A stretch of DNA of 64,000 bases. It comes from G965197675 sp965197675 (GTDB taxonomy: Bacteria; Chloroflexota; Dehalococcoidia; Plut-88900). Below the pieces are notes generated by a model. The model ran no database searches. It saw only the letters and a list, made by a program, of their open reading frames with translations, and was not told the DNA's origin. The stretch is from positions 1,054,001 through 1,118,000 of the forward strand of contig OZ240221.1 in the NCBI GenBank assembly GCA_965197675.1. Direction: 5' to 3'. Position numbers and translations under genes: made by a program. Below, in pieces: positions 50,413-58,888 of this stretch. Positions within the stretch are counted from its first letter, which is position 1; each line of letters starts with the position of its first letter.

Positions 50413-51512
50413 ATGGACTCATTTTGATTCGCCGCCGGCTTCGCTTCCTGCGATTCATCTTGCAAGGCCCTAGGCGGTTCATCCGTAGCATAACAGGTTG
50501 GGATGGGTTCTGGTGGGTCGCCGGGGTAGCCGCCGTACTGGTGATTGGCGTCGTCCTCTCGTGGCGCTTCTGGGAAGAATTAGGCGACAACAACGAATCG
50601 CTTAGTGCTACTGTTCGCAACGTGGGACTCGTGATCGGCGGCGTCATTGCGATGCTGCTCGCTCTCTGGCGGAGCACCGTGGCAGAGCGCCAATCTAAAA
50701 CGACACAACGGAGGTTGCTGGACGAACAGTATCAGCGAAGTGCAGAAATGCTCGGTAACGGCGTTCTCTCAGTGCGCTTGGGTGGCATTTATGCTCTCAC
50801 CCGTCTCGCCCAAGAACACCCTGAGCAGTACCACCTCCAAACAATGGAGTTATTCTGCGCGTTCGTGCGTCATCCAACCAAGGACGAAGAGTGGGAAGCT
50901 CTACTGAGCAACAGCACGACACATCCGCCGCGCCAGGATGTTCGTGCCGTTATGCAAGGTATCAGTACCCGCAACGACGTTCGAGTTGGCCTTGAACAGC
51001 AGACAAAACACAAATTGGATCTTCATGGTGCTGATCTTCGAAATCAAAATCTTTATAATTTGAACCTGTCAGAATCCCGGCTAAGTGGCGCAAAATTGTC
51101 TGACACGTTTCTCGCAAGAACCAATCTTTCTGGCGCTGAACTTCTTGAGGCAGACCTTTCAGGCGCAATGCTTGCTGGCGTGAATCTCACGGGAGCATCC
51201 TTATTGGATGCAAACCTGTCTCGCGTCAAGGAATGTTACGGCACTAACTTTTCAAATGCGTATTTCTATAATACAAATCTAACCGACGCGGATTTATCCG
51301 GCGCGATCGTTAATGACGCACGCCTTGAAGGAGCAAATCTCGCAGGTGCAAAATTCTATAATGACACTGGCATGATGGTAGAAGGGTTGACGCAAAAGCA
51401 AATCGCCTTCGCGAGGGCAATACCAGAAGACAAGCCGCCATGTTTAGATGGTCTTGTTGATGCCGAAACCGGTGAGCCGATTTCCTGGGACAAACGACCG
51501 ACAATCGTTTAG
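50409..51512 (+). CDS. Membrane protein with pentapeptide repeats
   Basis: The product is 367 aa from the ATG at 50409, overlapping the restriction enzyme stop by 4 bp. Two membrane helices come first (FWWVAGVAAVLVIGVVLSWR and VGLVIGGVIAMLLALW), then a helical linker (QRRLLDEQYQRSAEMLGNGV). Tandem A(D/N)LxX pentapeptides run from about residue 200 to 325 (LDLHGADLRNQNLYNLNLSE, TNLSGAELLEADLSGAMLAG, TNLTDADLSGAIVNDARLEG). The repeats form a right-handed beta helix. The job is unknown; the link to restriction-modification is positional. Its AT-richer repeat region (51000-51400) differs in composition from the enzyme gene. Confidence 0.8.
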   Translation: MNGLILIRRRLRFLRFILQGPRRFIRSITGWDGFWWVAGVAAVLVIGVVLSWRFWEELGDNNESLSATVRNVGLVIGGVIAMLLALWRSTVAERQSKTTQRRLLDEQYQRSAEMLGNGVLSVRLGGIYALTRLAQEHPEQYHLQTMELFCAFVRHPTKDEEWEALLSNSTTHPPRQDVRAVMQGISTRNDVRVGLEQQTKHKLDLHGADLRNQNLYNLNLSESRLSGAKLSDTFLARTNLSGAELLEADLSGAMLAGVNLTGASLLDANLSRVKECYGTNFSNAYFYNTNLTDADLSGAIVNDARLEGANLAGAKFYNDTGMMVEGLTQKQIAFARAIPEDKPPCLDGLVDAETGEPISWDKRPTIV

Positions 51513-51587
51513 GTTTAACCTTCCCTGCGGCTTTGCACCAGAAGTAGCGGTTGAACCAAAAGTCGGGCGCCTGAACCAAAAATCACC

Positions 51588-52421
51588 CTAGGATATATCG
51601 CCCAAAACGGCTTTGCACGTTTCATGGTCTACCCAGCCCGTTGCCGTATGGCGTACCATCCCACCAAAGGCGTTCTTAGCACCGAATTCCATTATGATAC
51701 GATGCTCACCGCCCACTACGGGCGCTATCCGAGTTTCGTATGTCTTCATACTGCCAGGGTCGTTCAAACGGGCTCGTACCAGCCTTTCAAAGCCGTCGTG
51801 GTTGCCATCCCAAGAACTTAGGCAGTGAAACCCCTTTCGGCGTTCCTCCAGTTTCTCTTCTGATGGCGGCCCGCCACTGCATGACCCTATCCCCCACGCA
51901 ATGCCACCTATGACCAAGCCAGCTAACACGATCATAATTGCGCAACCACCAATTGGCATTTTGGATTTCTTCTCCGCCGACGGTGGCTGAGAGGTTGCCG
52001 GTTGCGCTGCCTGGCCAGAGATTGATTCGTCTGTTTGGTGTCCCGGCACATGAGACCGGACGACAGTGGCGAATCGTTGACGGTCGCCTTTCTTCATGGG
52101 GAGGGTTTTCACGCCACCGTTGATTGTCATTTTACAGCCGATGGATGCAAACGCCATATCGGCCCGGAATGTCTTTATGTCGTTGTAAAGGTAGGGTGTT
52201 ACCTTGCTGATTGACTTCTTCCAGAAGTCCGTTTTGAAGTGAATTATCCTGCGGTCCGTCGCCACGTAGACATCAGCGTCACCGTTCCGCGCCACGCATT
52301 CTGGGGCCTCGTCGTTTCCCAATAGGGCTGGGAGTTGCTCAAATGCGGGGTGTTCCAGCAACTTGTCGTCAACGCCTTCCAATCCCCGAAGAACAGACCA
52401 TATATCAGGAGTATTGGACAA
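51588..52421 (-). CDS. PH-domain-like membrane protein
   Basis: The product is 277 aa. The N-terminal half resembles a bacterial PH domain (ADVYVATDRRIIHFKTDFWK, ISKVTPYLYNDIKTFRADMA, TLPMKKGDRQRFATVVRSHV). A proline/serine linker is followed by one membrane helix (IGGCAIMIVLAGLVIGGIAW) and a soluble C-terminal domain (GFERLVRARLNDPGSMKTYE, EFGAKNAFGGMVRHTATGWV). Function unknown. It converges on the pentapeptide-repeat gene. Confidence 0.65.
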   Translation of the reverse strand: MSNTPDIWSVLRGLEGVDDKLLEHPAFEQLPALLGNDEAPECVARNGDADVYVATDRRIIHFKTDFWKKSISKVTPYLYNDIKTFRADMAFASIGCKMTINGGVKTLPMKKGDRQRFATVVRSHVPGHQTDESISGQAAQPATSQPPSAEKKSKMPIGGCAIMIVLAGLVIGGIAWGIGSCSGGPPSEEKLEERRKGFHCLSSWDGNHDGFERLVRARLNDPGSMKTYETRIAPVVGGEHRIIMEFGAKNAFGGMVRHTATGWVDHETCKAVLGDIS

Positions 52422-52525
52422 TGGGGAACCCCTTTGCGGCTAGCTAGGCTCTTGCTATGGTACCAAGTTTGTGCTCGTCACCGCAACGAAGAGGTACGTG
52501 AGGTGGTGCCTCGGACTATGGAGGG

Positions 52526-53101
52526 GTGATAGTAACAGATCGAGGACGGGGCTACGATGCTCAGGCTCTGTCGGAGGTGAAACACCAGAATTGTCTGGCC
52601 CACGTGCTGCGCTCGATCAGTGAGGTGGTGGAGACCAAGAGAGGGAGAGGTCGCAGCTTCAGCAATCGTCTGAGCCGCCTGCTCAGAGAAGCGATGGAGC
52701 TCCGGCAGGCATATTACCGAGGAGAGGCGGCGGACTTTGCCGCCGAGGCCGAGCGTTGAGGCGAGAGGCGACCTATCACCTCCGCGAGTGTCCCATTTTC
52801 GGATGCGGACAACTGTAGGCTGCAGAACGAACTCGGTTGGCACGATAACCGGGGCAACCTGCTGCGTTTCCTGGATGATCCAAGCATTGAGCCGACCAAC
52901 AACCGTGCTGAGAGAGCGCTCCGCCCGGCAGTGATCGCGCGGAAGGTATCGCACTGCTCGAAGAACGTCGGTGGTGCGGATGCGTTCTCGGCCTCCACCA
53001 GCGTAATCAGGACCCTGGCTCGGAAGGGTGGTGGTCAGTCGGTCGTGGATGGTCTGTGCGGTGTGTTCATCGACGCGCCTGTCCACGCCCCCTCCACCTG
53101 A
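52526..53101 (+). pseudogene. IS66-type transposase remnant
   Basis: The translated pieces IVTDRGRGYDAQALSEVKHQ, NELGWHDNRGNLLRFLDDPS, IEPTNNRAERALRPAVIARK and SVIRTLARKGGGQSVVDGL match the C-terminal part of IS66-type transposases. A TGA at 52757-52759 interrupts the frame, and the best reading there (LRREATYHLRE) is in the next frame, so at least two small indels are present. The N-terminal half and both ends of the element are missing. Confidence 0.75.
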
Positions 53102-53179
53102 ACCTCTTCCCCACCTCTACGCCACCGCTAATCAATTACGAAAAACCTTCACCAACGTCCTAACGCAGCCGCCCAATTG

Positions 53180-53542
53180 CTACCACTGACGCTCCATCTC
53201 CACCCAGTCCAGCCTTGATAGATAGACTTCGATATCCTCCTGAAGAGCGGGCGGGAGCTTGCGAGTGTCGCCACTATTGTGATAGGTAATGGTGCGGTGT
53301 GTCTTCCTATAACTTCGCGCCTTCTCCAGCACTACCGCCTCTTCTGGTGTCGCCAGCCGAAGGACATAGCCCTCCTCGGTCTCGTAGTGATTCATGGCAC
53401 AATGCGCCACTCTATGGCCTGGTGCCGCACCGTGTGTGTGGACCGCGGTTGGGCAGTCTGGTGATGGGCAGATAATATATGCTAGCTTGTGCTGTCCCCT
53501 GCCCTTGGTGATATAGGGAGCTACTGGCAATTTCACTCTCAT
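53180..53542 (-). CDS. Hypothetical cysteine/histidine-rich protein
   Basis: The product is 120 aa, with GAGGAGG 8 nt before the ATG at 53542. A zinc-like cluster (YIICPSPDCPTAVHTHGAAP, GHRVAHCAMNHYETEEGY) is followed by ARSYRKTHRTITYHNSGDTR and a helical end. No family recognised. It is the last gene of the accessory region before the tRNA genes. Confidence 0.55.
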   Translation of the reverse strand: MRVKLPVAPYITKGRGQHKLAYIICPSPDCPTAVHTHGAAPGHRVAHCAMNHYETEEGYVLRLATPEEAVVLEKARSYRKTHRTITYHNSGDTRKLPPALQEDIEVYLSRLDWVEMERQW

Positions 53543-53814
53543 TCTAAATTCCTCCTCTCACCGACATGTGGCACCTGTGCTATGGGACCCGGGTAAAGGC
53601 TACGCATCCTGGGACGCTACTCGTTGGTCACACGACTCTATATGCTGCGTCCGGAGGTGACTCCCCACCCCTTCTCTGTCGAAACCACCCATACAATTCT
53701 CTACGTTCCTCGCACATAGGCGTAGGTACATACTAGCGTCCCGATCCCATCGACGGCCATCTTACCTTGGGATTATACTCTATCTGACCGACTTGCAGGG
53801 AGGCGCAACTGCCA

Positions 53815-53848
53815 GCTATAGGGCTTGCTTACCAGCAAGCCCTATAGC
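53815..53848. terminator. Perfect 15-bp hairpin next to tRNA-Val
   Basis: GCTATAGGGCTTGCT (53815-53829) and AGCAAGCCCTATAGC (53834-53848) pair perfectly around TACC. It lies 45 bp beyond the tRNA-Val 3' end in its reading direction, so it may end the tRNA transcript, although there is no T tract. It also sits at the inferred border of the island. Confidence 0.55.
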
Positions 53849-53892
53849 GCTAAGGTGAAGGTCAACGCAAAAGTTCTTGATTTTGTCAAGTT

Positions 53893-53969
53893 TGGTGGGC
53901 GGTACAGGACTCGAACCTATGACCTCTTGCGTGTGAAGCAAGCGCTCTAACCAACTGAGCTAACCGCCC
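53893..53969 (-). tRNA. tRNA-Val (anticodon CAC)
   Basis: The 77-nt gene includes an encoded CCA. Acceptor GGGCGGT pairs with ACCGCCC; D arm GCTC...GAGC; anticodon stem CTTGC/GCAAG with loop TTCACAC, anticodon CAC; T arm with GGTTCGAGTCC. The 3' end faces the accessory region, the orientation expected if an element integrated at this tRNA end. Confidence 0.95.
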
Positions 53970-54148
53970 TTGAAATGTTCCCTCTCCCTGCTCAGATGGT
54001 GCTGCGCCCCTCTGAATTTTGGAGAGTGCGAGGGCCTTCAAACCAGTCCTTGGCTGAGTAAATACTACTGAGCGCCCATATTACTGTCAACAATTAGAGA
54101 TGGCCCTTGGGTCTCGAATGGTAGCGTATCTACTGGCCTGAAGTGAGG

Positions 54149-54223
54149 TGGTGGCAACGGCAGGATTCGAACCTGCGACCTAAGCCTTATGAAGACCCCG
54201 CTCTGCCGCTGAGCTACGTTGCC
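54149..54223 (-). tRNA. tRNA-Met (anticodon CAT), elongator type
   Basis: The 75-nt gene includes an encoded CCA. Acceptor GGCAACG pairs with CGTTGCC; loop TTCATAA gives anticodon CAT; T arm GCAGG-TTCGAAT-CCTGC. A paired G1-C72 and no run of three G-C pairs in the anticodon stem argue against an initiator tRNA. A lysidine-modified Ile2 tRNA cannot be excluded. Confidence 0.92.
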
Positions 54224-54568
54224 ATCCCAAGCAAGAATGCTGAGTGGGATTAGAAATTAGCATACCAATAAATGAGTGTCAATTGAGATGGATTCCCTAG
54301 ATTACCCGTCTAGGTACGTTCGAGCACACCAGACGCCCCTTACTGATTGGGTCTGTCCAAGAAAGGCAAACGCTTTGGTACTCATCCGCTTGTCATGGAG
54401 GGTTTGGGACACATCCTCTACCTGGCAGTCAGGTCTGGACTTCGTCAGTTGGGTCTCTGGGACAGGGTCATTCAGGTGGGAGATTTGGGATTCGTTAAGG
54501 AATCTATGGAAGGAGGCGAACTTCTTGTTGTATCTCGAATCAGATTCGAGTGCTCGATTTATACTCTT
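54224..54568. other. Intergenic region upstream of tRNA-Met, no gene recognised
   Basis: Open frames on the plus strand here run on through the antisense of the DinB-like gene and show no family resemblance or ribosome site. The tRNA-Met promoter must lie in this stretch; no strong -10 box stands out. Confidence 0.4.
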
Positions 54569-55024
54569 TTAGCCTCTCTCGGCCCAGAGCTGACGGGTTA
54601 TGTCCATGTGGCCCAGGTGTTGCCCCAGCTCTTTTATGGTGTGGATGATGGCCTCTCGCTTGGTGCAAGGCTCGTTGTTGGGCAGGCGTATGACATCGTC
54701 CAATGAAGAGGGATGGCAACCTTCGATGGCTGTACGGGCACGGGTGGAGGCGTGGCTTAGCAGTGTGGCGACCTCATCTGCATCGCTGACCACGGCCTCG
54801 AACTCCGCGGCCCTGTCACGCTTCACGTCCTCGCCCGTTAGTCCTTGGTAAATCCAGAACGTGGTCACCCCGTGCATGTGGGTAACTATGGCAGCCAACG
54901 AGTTGGTGTCTTCAGGCAGGGGTTTCCAGTTAAGGACCTCGACGGGTAGGCCTCTGACCTTCTCCCGGGTCTCATCCAAGATCTCTTTCAAAGTGTCCAG
55001 GTAGCCTTGAAGCTCTGCGTCCAA
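54569..55024 (-). CDS. DinB-like (DUF664-type) protein
   Basis: The product is 151 aa. A four-helix DinB fold is suggested by MDAELQGYLDTLKEILDETR, NSLAAIVTHMHGVTTFWIYQ (metal-binding H) and AIIHTIKELGQHLGHMDITR (H...H). The family contains metal-dependent enzymes such as thiol transferases; the substrate here is unknown. The start is 15 bp after the surE stop, so the two may share a transcript. Confidence 0.75.
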   Translation of the reverse strand: MDAELQGYLDTLKEILDETREKVRGLPVEVLNWKPLPEDTNSLAAIVTHMHGVTTFWIYQGLTGEDVKRDRAAEFEAVVSDADEVATLLSHASTRARTAIEGCHPSSLDDVIRLPNNEPCTKREAIIHTIKELGQHLGHMDITRQLWAERG

Positions 55025-55039
55025 TGAAACCCTCGTGGA

Positions 55040-55804
55040 TTAGTCTTCTATAGAAAGGGCAAAGTCTTCTAGCTCAGAGAATAGGTGTTGAGCAGTGATA
55101 TCAGCGTGGAGAGGAGTCATAGAGATGTAGTCGTTTTGTACAGCCCAGATATCGGTGCCCGTCTCCATTCGCCAGGCGGGTCGAGTACGCTTTATCCAGT
55201 GATACTTGCGCCTGGGATCGTGTCCCTCTTCGACGATTTCCGTGTAGCTGCTGCTGCCCAGTCGGGTCACCTGTACACCTTTCAGGTCTTTGAGAGATTT
55301 GTTGGGCAGATTGACGTTTAGCAGAATCTCTTTGGGCAAGCTGCCTTCCTTCGCGCGGTTGGCCAGCATCAGGGCTATCCTCGATGCAGCATCATAGCGA
55401 ACGTCAGTCAATGAGGTCACCGAGACGGCTACCGAAGGTATTCCTCGAAAGTAGCCGTGAAAGGCGGCGCCTACTGTTCCTGATACATACACGTCATTGC
55501 CCAGGTTGGAGCCGTGATTAATCCCCGATACCAGCAAGTCCACCGGTCCCTTGATGATTGTGCTGGTGGCCAGGACTACGCTATCTCCGGGAGTTCCCTC
55601 GACGGCGTAAGTCTCTATCCCGTCGAAGCGAGAGGGGGTAGGAGTGATTCTGACGGGGTGATGCAGGGTTACCGAGCAGCCGACCCCGCTTTGCTCTCGG
55701 TCGGGAGCGACCACGATAACTTCTCCCACCTCTATCAGGGCTTCGGCTAAGGCCCACAGGCCAGGAGAAGCTATTCCGTCGTCGTTGGTTACCAGGATTT
55801 TCAA
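55040..55804 (-). CDS. surE: 5'/3'-nucleotidase SurE
   Basis: The product is 254 aa from a TTG start (KILVTNDDGIASPGLWALAE). The metal-binding N-D-D motif is at residues 7-9. The rest of the site is QSGVGCSVTLHHP and LLVSGINHGSNLGNDVYVSG. SurE is a cytoplasmic phosphatase acting on nucleoside monophosphates, induced in stationary phase in some bacteria. No strong ribosome site is visible; the leader holds a 15-bp tandem duplication. Confidence 0.95.
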   Translation of the reverse strand: MKILVTNDDGIASPGLWALAEALIEVGEVIVVAPDREQSGVGCSVTLHHPVRITPTPSRFDGIETYAVEGTPGDSVVLATSTIIKGPVDLLVSGINHGSNLGNDVYVSGTVGAAFHGYFRGIPSVAVSVTSLTDVRYDAASRIALMLANRAKEGSLPKEILLNVNLPNKSLKDLKGVQVTRLGSSSYTEIVEEGHDPRRKYHWIKRTRPAWRMETGTDIWAVQNDYISMTPLHADITAQHLFSELEDFALSIED

Positions 55805-55808
55805 ATTG

Positions 55809-55838
55809 GTGGAGTTCTTCAGCGTGGAGTTCTTCAGC
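55809..55838. repeat. 15-bp tandem duplication in the surE leader
   Basis: GTGGAGTTCTTCAGC occurs twice without a gap (55809-55823, 55824-55838), beginning five bases upstream of the surE start. An in-frame TAG just beyond prevents it from extending SurE. Confidence 0.7.
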
Positions 55839-55880
55839 TAGGATGGCAAAGCTAGTTTACCACAGCCCGGATCAAGGTGT

Positions 55881-56714
55881 TCAGCTTAGGACGACGTTGT
55901 CGATTAGGCGAGTCTTGCCCATCCATACCGCAAGGGATGTGAGGGCTCCCTGGTCGATTGTGCTGAGCTCTTCCAGGCTATCGAGGTCGGCTACACTCAC
56001 ATAGTCCAGCTTGGTCAAAGGCTCGCTGGAGATGACACATGACATCGCCTTCCGAATCTCTTCGGCGCTCCTTTCTCCCTTTGCCCACATCTCTCGAGCC
56101 TTTGACAGGGCGCGCCAAAGCACTGGTGCTGCCTTTCTCTCCTGTAGGGTCAGGTATGAGTTTCGGCTACTCATGGCCAGGCCATCGTGCTCTCTTACCG
56201 TGGGGACGGCAATCAGGTCCACGTCTAAGTTAATGTCCTCGATCATCTTTTTGATCACCAGGAGCTGCTGAGCGTCCTTCTGCCCGAAATAGACCCGATT
56301 GGGCTGAACAATGTTGAAGAGCTTTAGCACCACTGTGGTTACGCCTTTGAAGTGGCCTGGTCTCGATGCCCCCTCCAATCCATTGATGAGCGCTCCTACC
56401 TCCACCCATGTGTCGAAGGCCGGCGGGTACATTTCGTCGGGCGTAGGCGTGAACGCTAGATCCACGCCTTGCCCATTCAGCAGATCCAGGTCTCGAGGCA
56501 TGTCCCTGGGATAAGTCTGAAAATCTTCGGAAGGCCCGAACTGGGTGGGGTTGACGAAAATGGTGACAGCTACAGCATTGCTCTCTTCGCGGGCCTTGCG
56601 TACTAGGGCCATATGTCCCTCGTGAAGGTGGCCCATCGTGGGTACTAGGGCCAGCGACCCCGTTACCTTGGTTCGCTCCCTGCGGAACTCGGAGATGGTG
56701 TTAAGAACCTTCAA
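55881..56714 (-). CDS. panC: Pantothenate synthetase
   Basis: The product is 277 aa. ATP-binding HIGH-type motif in VPTMGHLHEGHMALVRKARE, then VNPTQFGPSEDFQTYPRD, YFGQKDAQQLLVIKKM and LAMSSRNSYL (KMSKS-equivalent). It condenses pantoate with beta-alanine using ATP in coenzyme A synthesis. It lies 21 bp downstream of panB in the same direction, forming a panBC operon. Confidence 0.96.
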   Translation of the reverse strand: MKVLNTISEFRRERTKVTGSLALVPTMGHLHEGHMALVRKAREESNAVAVTIFVNPTQFGPSEDFQTYPRDMPRDLDLLNGQGVDLAFTPTPDEMYPPAFDTWVEVGALINGLEGASRPGHFKGVTTVVLKLFNIVQPNRVYFGQKDAQQLLVIKKMIEDINLDVDLIAVPTVREHDGLAMSSRNSYLTLQERKAAPVLWRALSKAREMWAKGERSAEEIRKAMSCVISSEPLTKLDYVSVADLDSLEELSTIDQGALTSLAVWMGKTRLIDNVVLS

Positions 56715-56735
56715 ATCAATCTAGAAATGAGGTGG

Positions 56736-57572
56736 CTATGCGTAGCGTAAAAGCTCCGAGAGCACATCTTCGTTCATTTTGAAGCTCTCTTTTTCGGTGG
56801 GGAATGTGCCAGACCTCACCTCTTCCATGTACTGGGCGACGGTGGCAGTGATAGTCGACTCTATCTCTGTATACCTTTTGGCGTGTTTAGGTTTAAGGTC
56901 GCGGAACAATCCGAGCATGTCGTGGATGACCTGTACCTGACCGCCGCAGTGTACGCCAGCACCTATGCCTATAGTGGGTACCGAGACTCTCTCAGTGATG
57001 AGTCGAGCGAGGGGTGCGGGTACGGATTCCAGCACAATGGAGAATACACCGGCATCCTCGAGCGCCTTTGCTCCCCTGAGCATCTTGGCAGCACCTTCGG
57101 GAGTCTTGCCCTGGCACTTGTATCCCCCCAACTGGTTGACAGATTGAGGGGTCAGCCCCAGGTGCCCCATCACGGGAATACCATTGGCTACGATGTGCTC
57201 GACGGCGCATGCTACCTCTTCTCCGCCTTCCAGCTTGACGGACTGCGCACCGCCCTCCTGAAGCAGACGAGCCGCATTACTCAGCGCCTCGGTGGAGCCA
57301 GTGCGATAGCTCATGAAGGGCAGGTCGCTAACTATCAAGGCACTTTGGGCGCCTCTAGCCACTGCCTTGGTGTGGTGGATCATGTCCTCCATAGTCACGA
57401 AAACAGTGGACTCGTAGCCGAGGACAACCATGCCCAGGCTATCGCCTACCAATATCATGGGAATCCCCAGGCCATCCAGTATCTTGGCTGTGGGATAATC
57501 GTAAGCAGTGAGCATGGGGATTCTCTCGGCGCTTCGCTTCATCTCCTTGATATCCGCTACGGTTGTTCGCAT
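56736..57572 (-). CDS. panB: 3-methyl-2-oxobutanoate hydroxymethyltransferase
   Basis: The product is 278 aa. TIM-barrel enzyme with MLTAYDYPTAKILDGLGIPM, LVGDSLGMVVLGYESTVFVT (Mg2+-binding D), VKLEGGEEV and GHLGLTPQSVNQLGGYKCQG, all typical of PanB. It makes ketopantoate from 2-oxoisovalerate and methylene-tetrahydrofolate, the first step to pantothenate. AGGAG lies close before the ATG at 57572. Confidence 0.96.
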   Translation of the reverse strand: MRTTVADIKEMKRSAERIPMLTAYDYPTAKILDGLGIPMILVGDSLGMVVLGYESTVFVTMEDMIHHTKAVARGAQSALIVSDLPFMSYRTGSTEALSNAARLLQEGGAQSVKLEGGEEVACAVEHIVANGIPVMGHLGLTPQSVNQLGGYKCQGKTPEGAAKMLRGAKALEDAGVFSIVLESVPAPLARLITERVSVPTIGIGAGVHCGGQVQVIHDMLGLFRDLKPKHAKRYTEIESTITATVAQYMEEVRSGTFPTEKESFKMNEDVLSELLRYA

Positions 57573-57608
57573 TTGTGGACTCCTTTCACGATTTCAGGAC
57601 ATGATTTG

Positions 57609-58595
57609 CTATCCTGGTCGCCGGGAGGCTTGGCCCGGCGCCTCAGAAGCTGAGGGGACGCCGGCTATGCCTTTCGCCAGGGTTACTCCTCTTACGATCG
57701 CTTGACTCATGGTCATTGCCGCCACGGAGCCAATAGTAGTTACCTGATGGGAGGGCACATTTTTGCCGGTTGAGATGGCGAACACGATGTCGCCATCTAA
57801 CATGGTGTGAGCCGGACGTACGGACATAGCAATACCATCTTGCGCCATCTGCGCTACCTTGTTGACCTGCTCCTTGGTCATCGGAGCATTGGTGGCCACT
57901 ACTCCCAAAGTCGTGTTCTGGACGAAGCTGGGGCACTTGGCACTGCCCATGGTTAGAAGATCGACAGAGTCGAGTAAGTGGCCATCATCGCTTCTTGGCC
58001 CTGCCACCAACTCTCCAGAAGCAGGGTCAAACACGCTGCCCCAGGAATTAACTGCAGCCAGTGCCGAGACTATTACGTCTCCTTCCAGTGTATAGCTGGC
58101 CGAGCCTATGCCTCCCTTTACGGCTTGCTGTCGACCCAACGCCTTCCCCACGGCGGCCCCGGTTCCCGCACCCACACTACCCTCCTCAACTCCTGAGTCA
58201 GAGGAAGCTGTGCAGGCCTGATATCCCTCCTGGGGGCCCGGACGGACTTTGTAGTCCCCCAGCCATAAGTCAAACAAAATGGCCGCGGGGACTATGGGTA
58301 CTACGCCTGCGTCTACAGCTAATCCCACATTTCGTTCTTCAAGGTATCTCATCACCCCGTCGGCTGCGGCAAGCCCGAAGGCACTACCTCCGCTCAATAG
58401 GATGGCATGGACTCTCTCCACCAAGTTCATCGGTCTGAGAAGGTCGGTCTCCCGAGTCCCAGGCGCGGAACCTCGTATATCCACTCCAGCCAGAGCACCC
58501 GATTCGCACAAGACTACCGTACATCCAGTTACGCCATCGGGGTCGGTGTAGTGTCCTACCTTGATACCCGGAACGTCGGTTATGCTTCCTGACAT
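57609..58595 (-). CDS. P1-family (DmpA/NylC-like) self-processing peptidase
   Basis: The product is 328 aa. N-terminal GSITDVPGIKVGHYTDPDGV, then LLSGGSAFGLAAADGVMRYL. The autoprocessing site is in CPSFVQNTTLGVVATNAPMT, where cleavage before the Thr of NTTLGVV would create the N-terminal nucleophile. Relatives are aminopeptidases or amide hydrolases with varied substrates; the substrate here cannot be read. It lies 36 bp upstream of panB in the same direction, and a strong hairpin precedes it. Confidence 0.88.
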   Translation of the reverse strand: MSGSITDVPGIKVGHYTDPDGVTGCTVVLCESGALAGVDIRGSAPGTRETDLLRPMNLVERVHAILLSGGSAFGLAAADGVMRYLEERNVGLAVDAGVVPIVPAAILFDLWLGDYKVRPGPQEGYQACTASSDSGVEEGSVGAGTGAAVGKALGRQQAVKGGIGSASYTLEGDVIVSALAAVNSWGSVFDPASGELVAGPRSDDGHLLDSVDLLTMGSAKCPSFVQNTTLGVVATNAPMTKEQVNKVAQMAQDGIAMSVRPAHTMLDGDIVFAISTGKNVPSHQVTTIGSVAAMTMSQAIVRGVTLAKGIAGVPSASEAPGQASRRPG

Positions 58596-58606
58596 AGAAC
58601 TAAAAA

Positions 58607-58629
58607 GGCCTCGCCATGACGGCGAGGCC
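58607..58629 (-). terminator. Intrinsic terminator or attenuator just upstream of the peptidase gene
   Basis: GGCCTCGCC and GGCGAGGCC form a perfect 9-bp stem with a 5-nt loop (ATGAC). On the minus strand it is followed by TTTTT and, about 11 nt from the hairpin, by the ATG of the peptidase. A terminator this close to a start codon either ends an upstream transcript or acts as an attenuator for the panBC-linked operon. Confidence 0.7.
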
Positions 58630-58888
58630 CCGTTCGTCTCTCCTATGTGGCGTCCAGGTCATCGGATCCTGGCGCGATGGCTGATATCCACATTCAGGGG
58701 CTCACCGCCGCTAACGGTCGATGGCTCGGATGTACTTTAGCACTTAGATTCGTCCTTTGCAAGCTGCTGTACTCGCTTGGATTCCCTACCCAAATGTGTG
58801 AAAACACCTTGTTGGCGCCTGGAGTAGAAGGGCTTGCCGATCACAAGGTAAGTGTGACTATTGAAGCAAGGACTGCTGCCTTTGCAGT

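Noticed and set aside
54149..54223. tRNA with CAT anticodon as an initiator tRNA
   Set aside because: The first acceptor pair is G-C and the anticodon stem lacks three consecutive G-C pairs, unlike initiator tRNAs.
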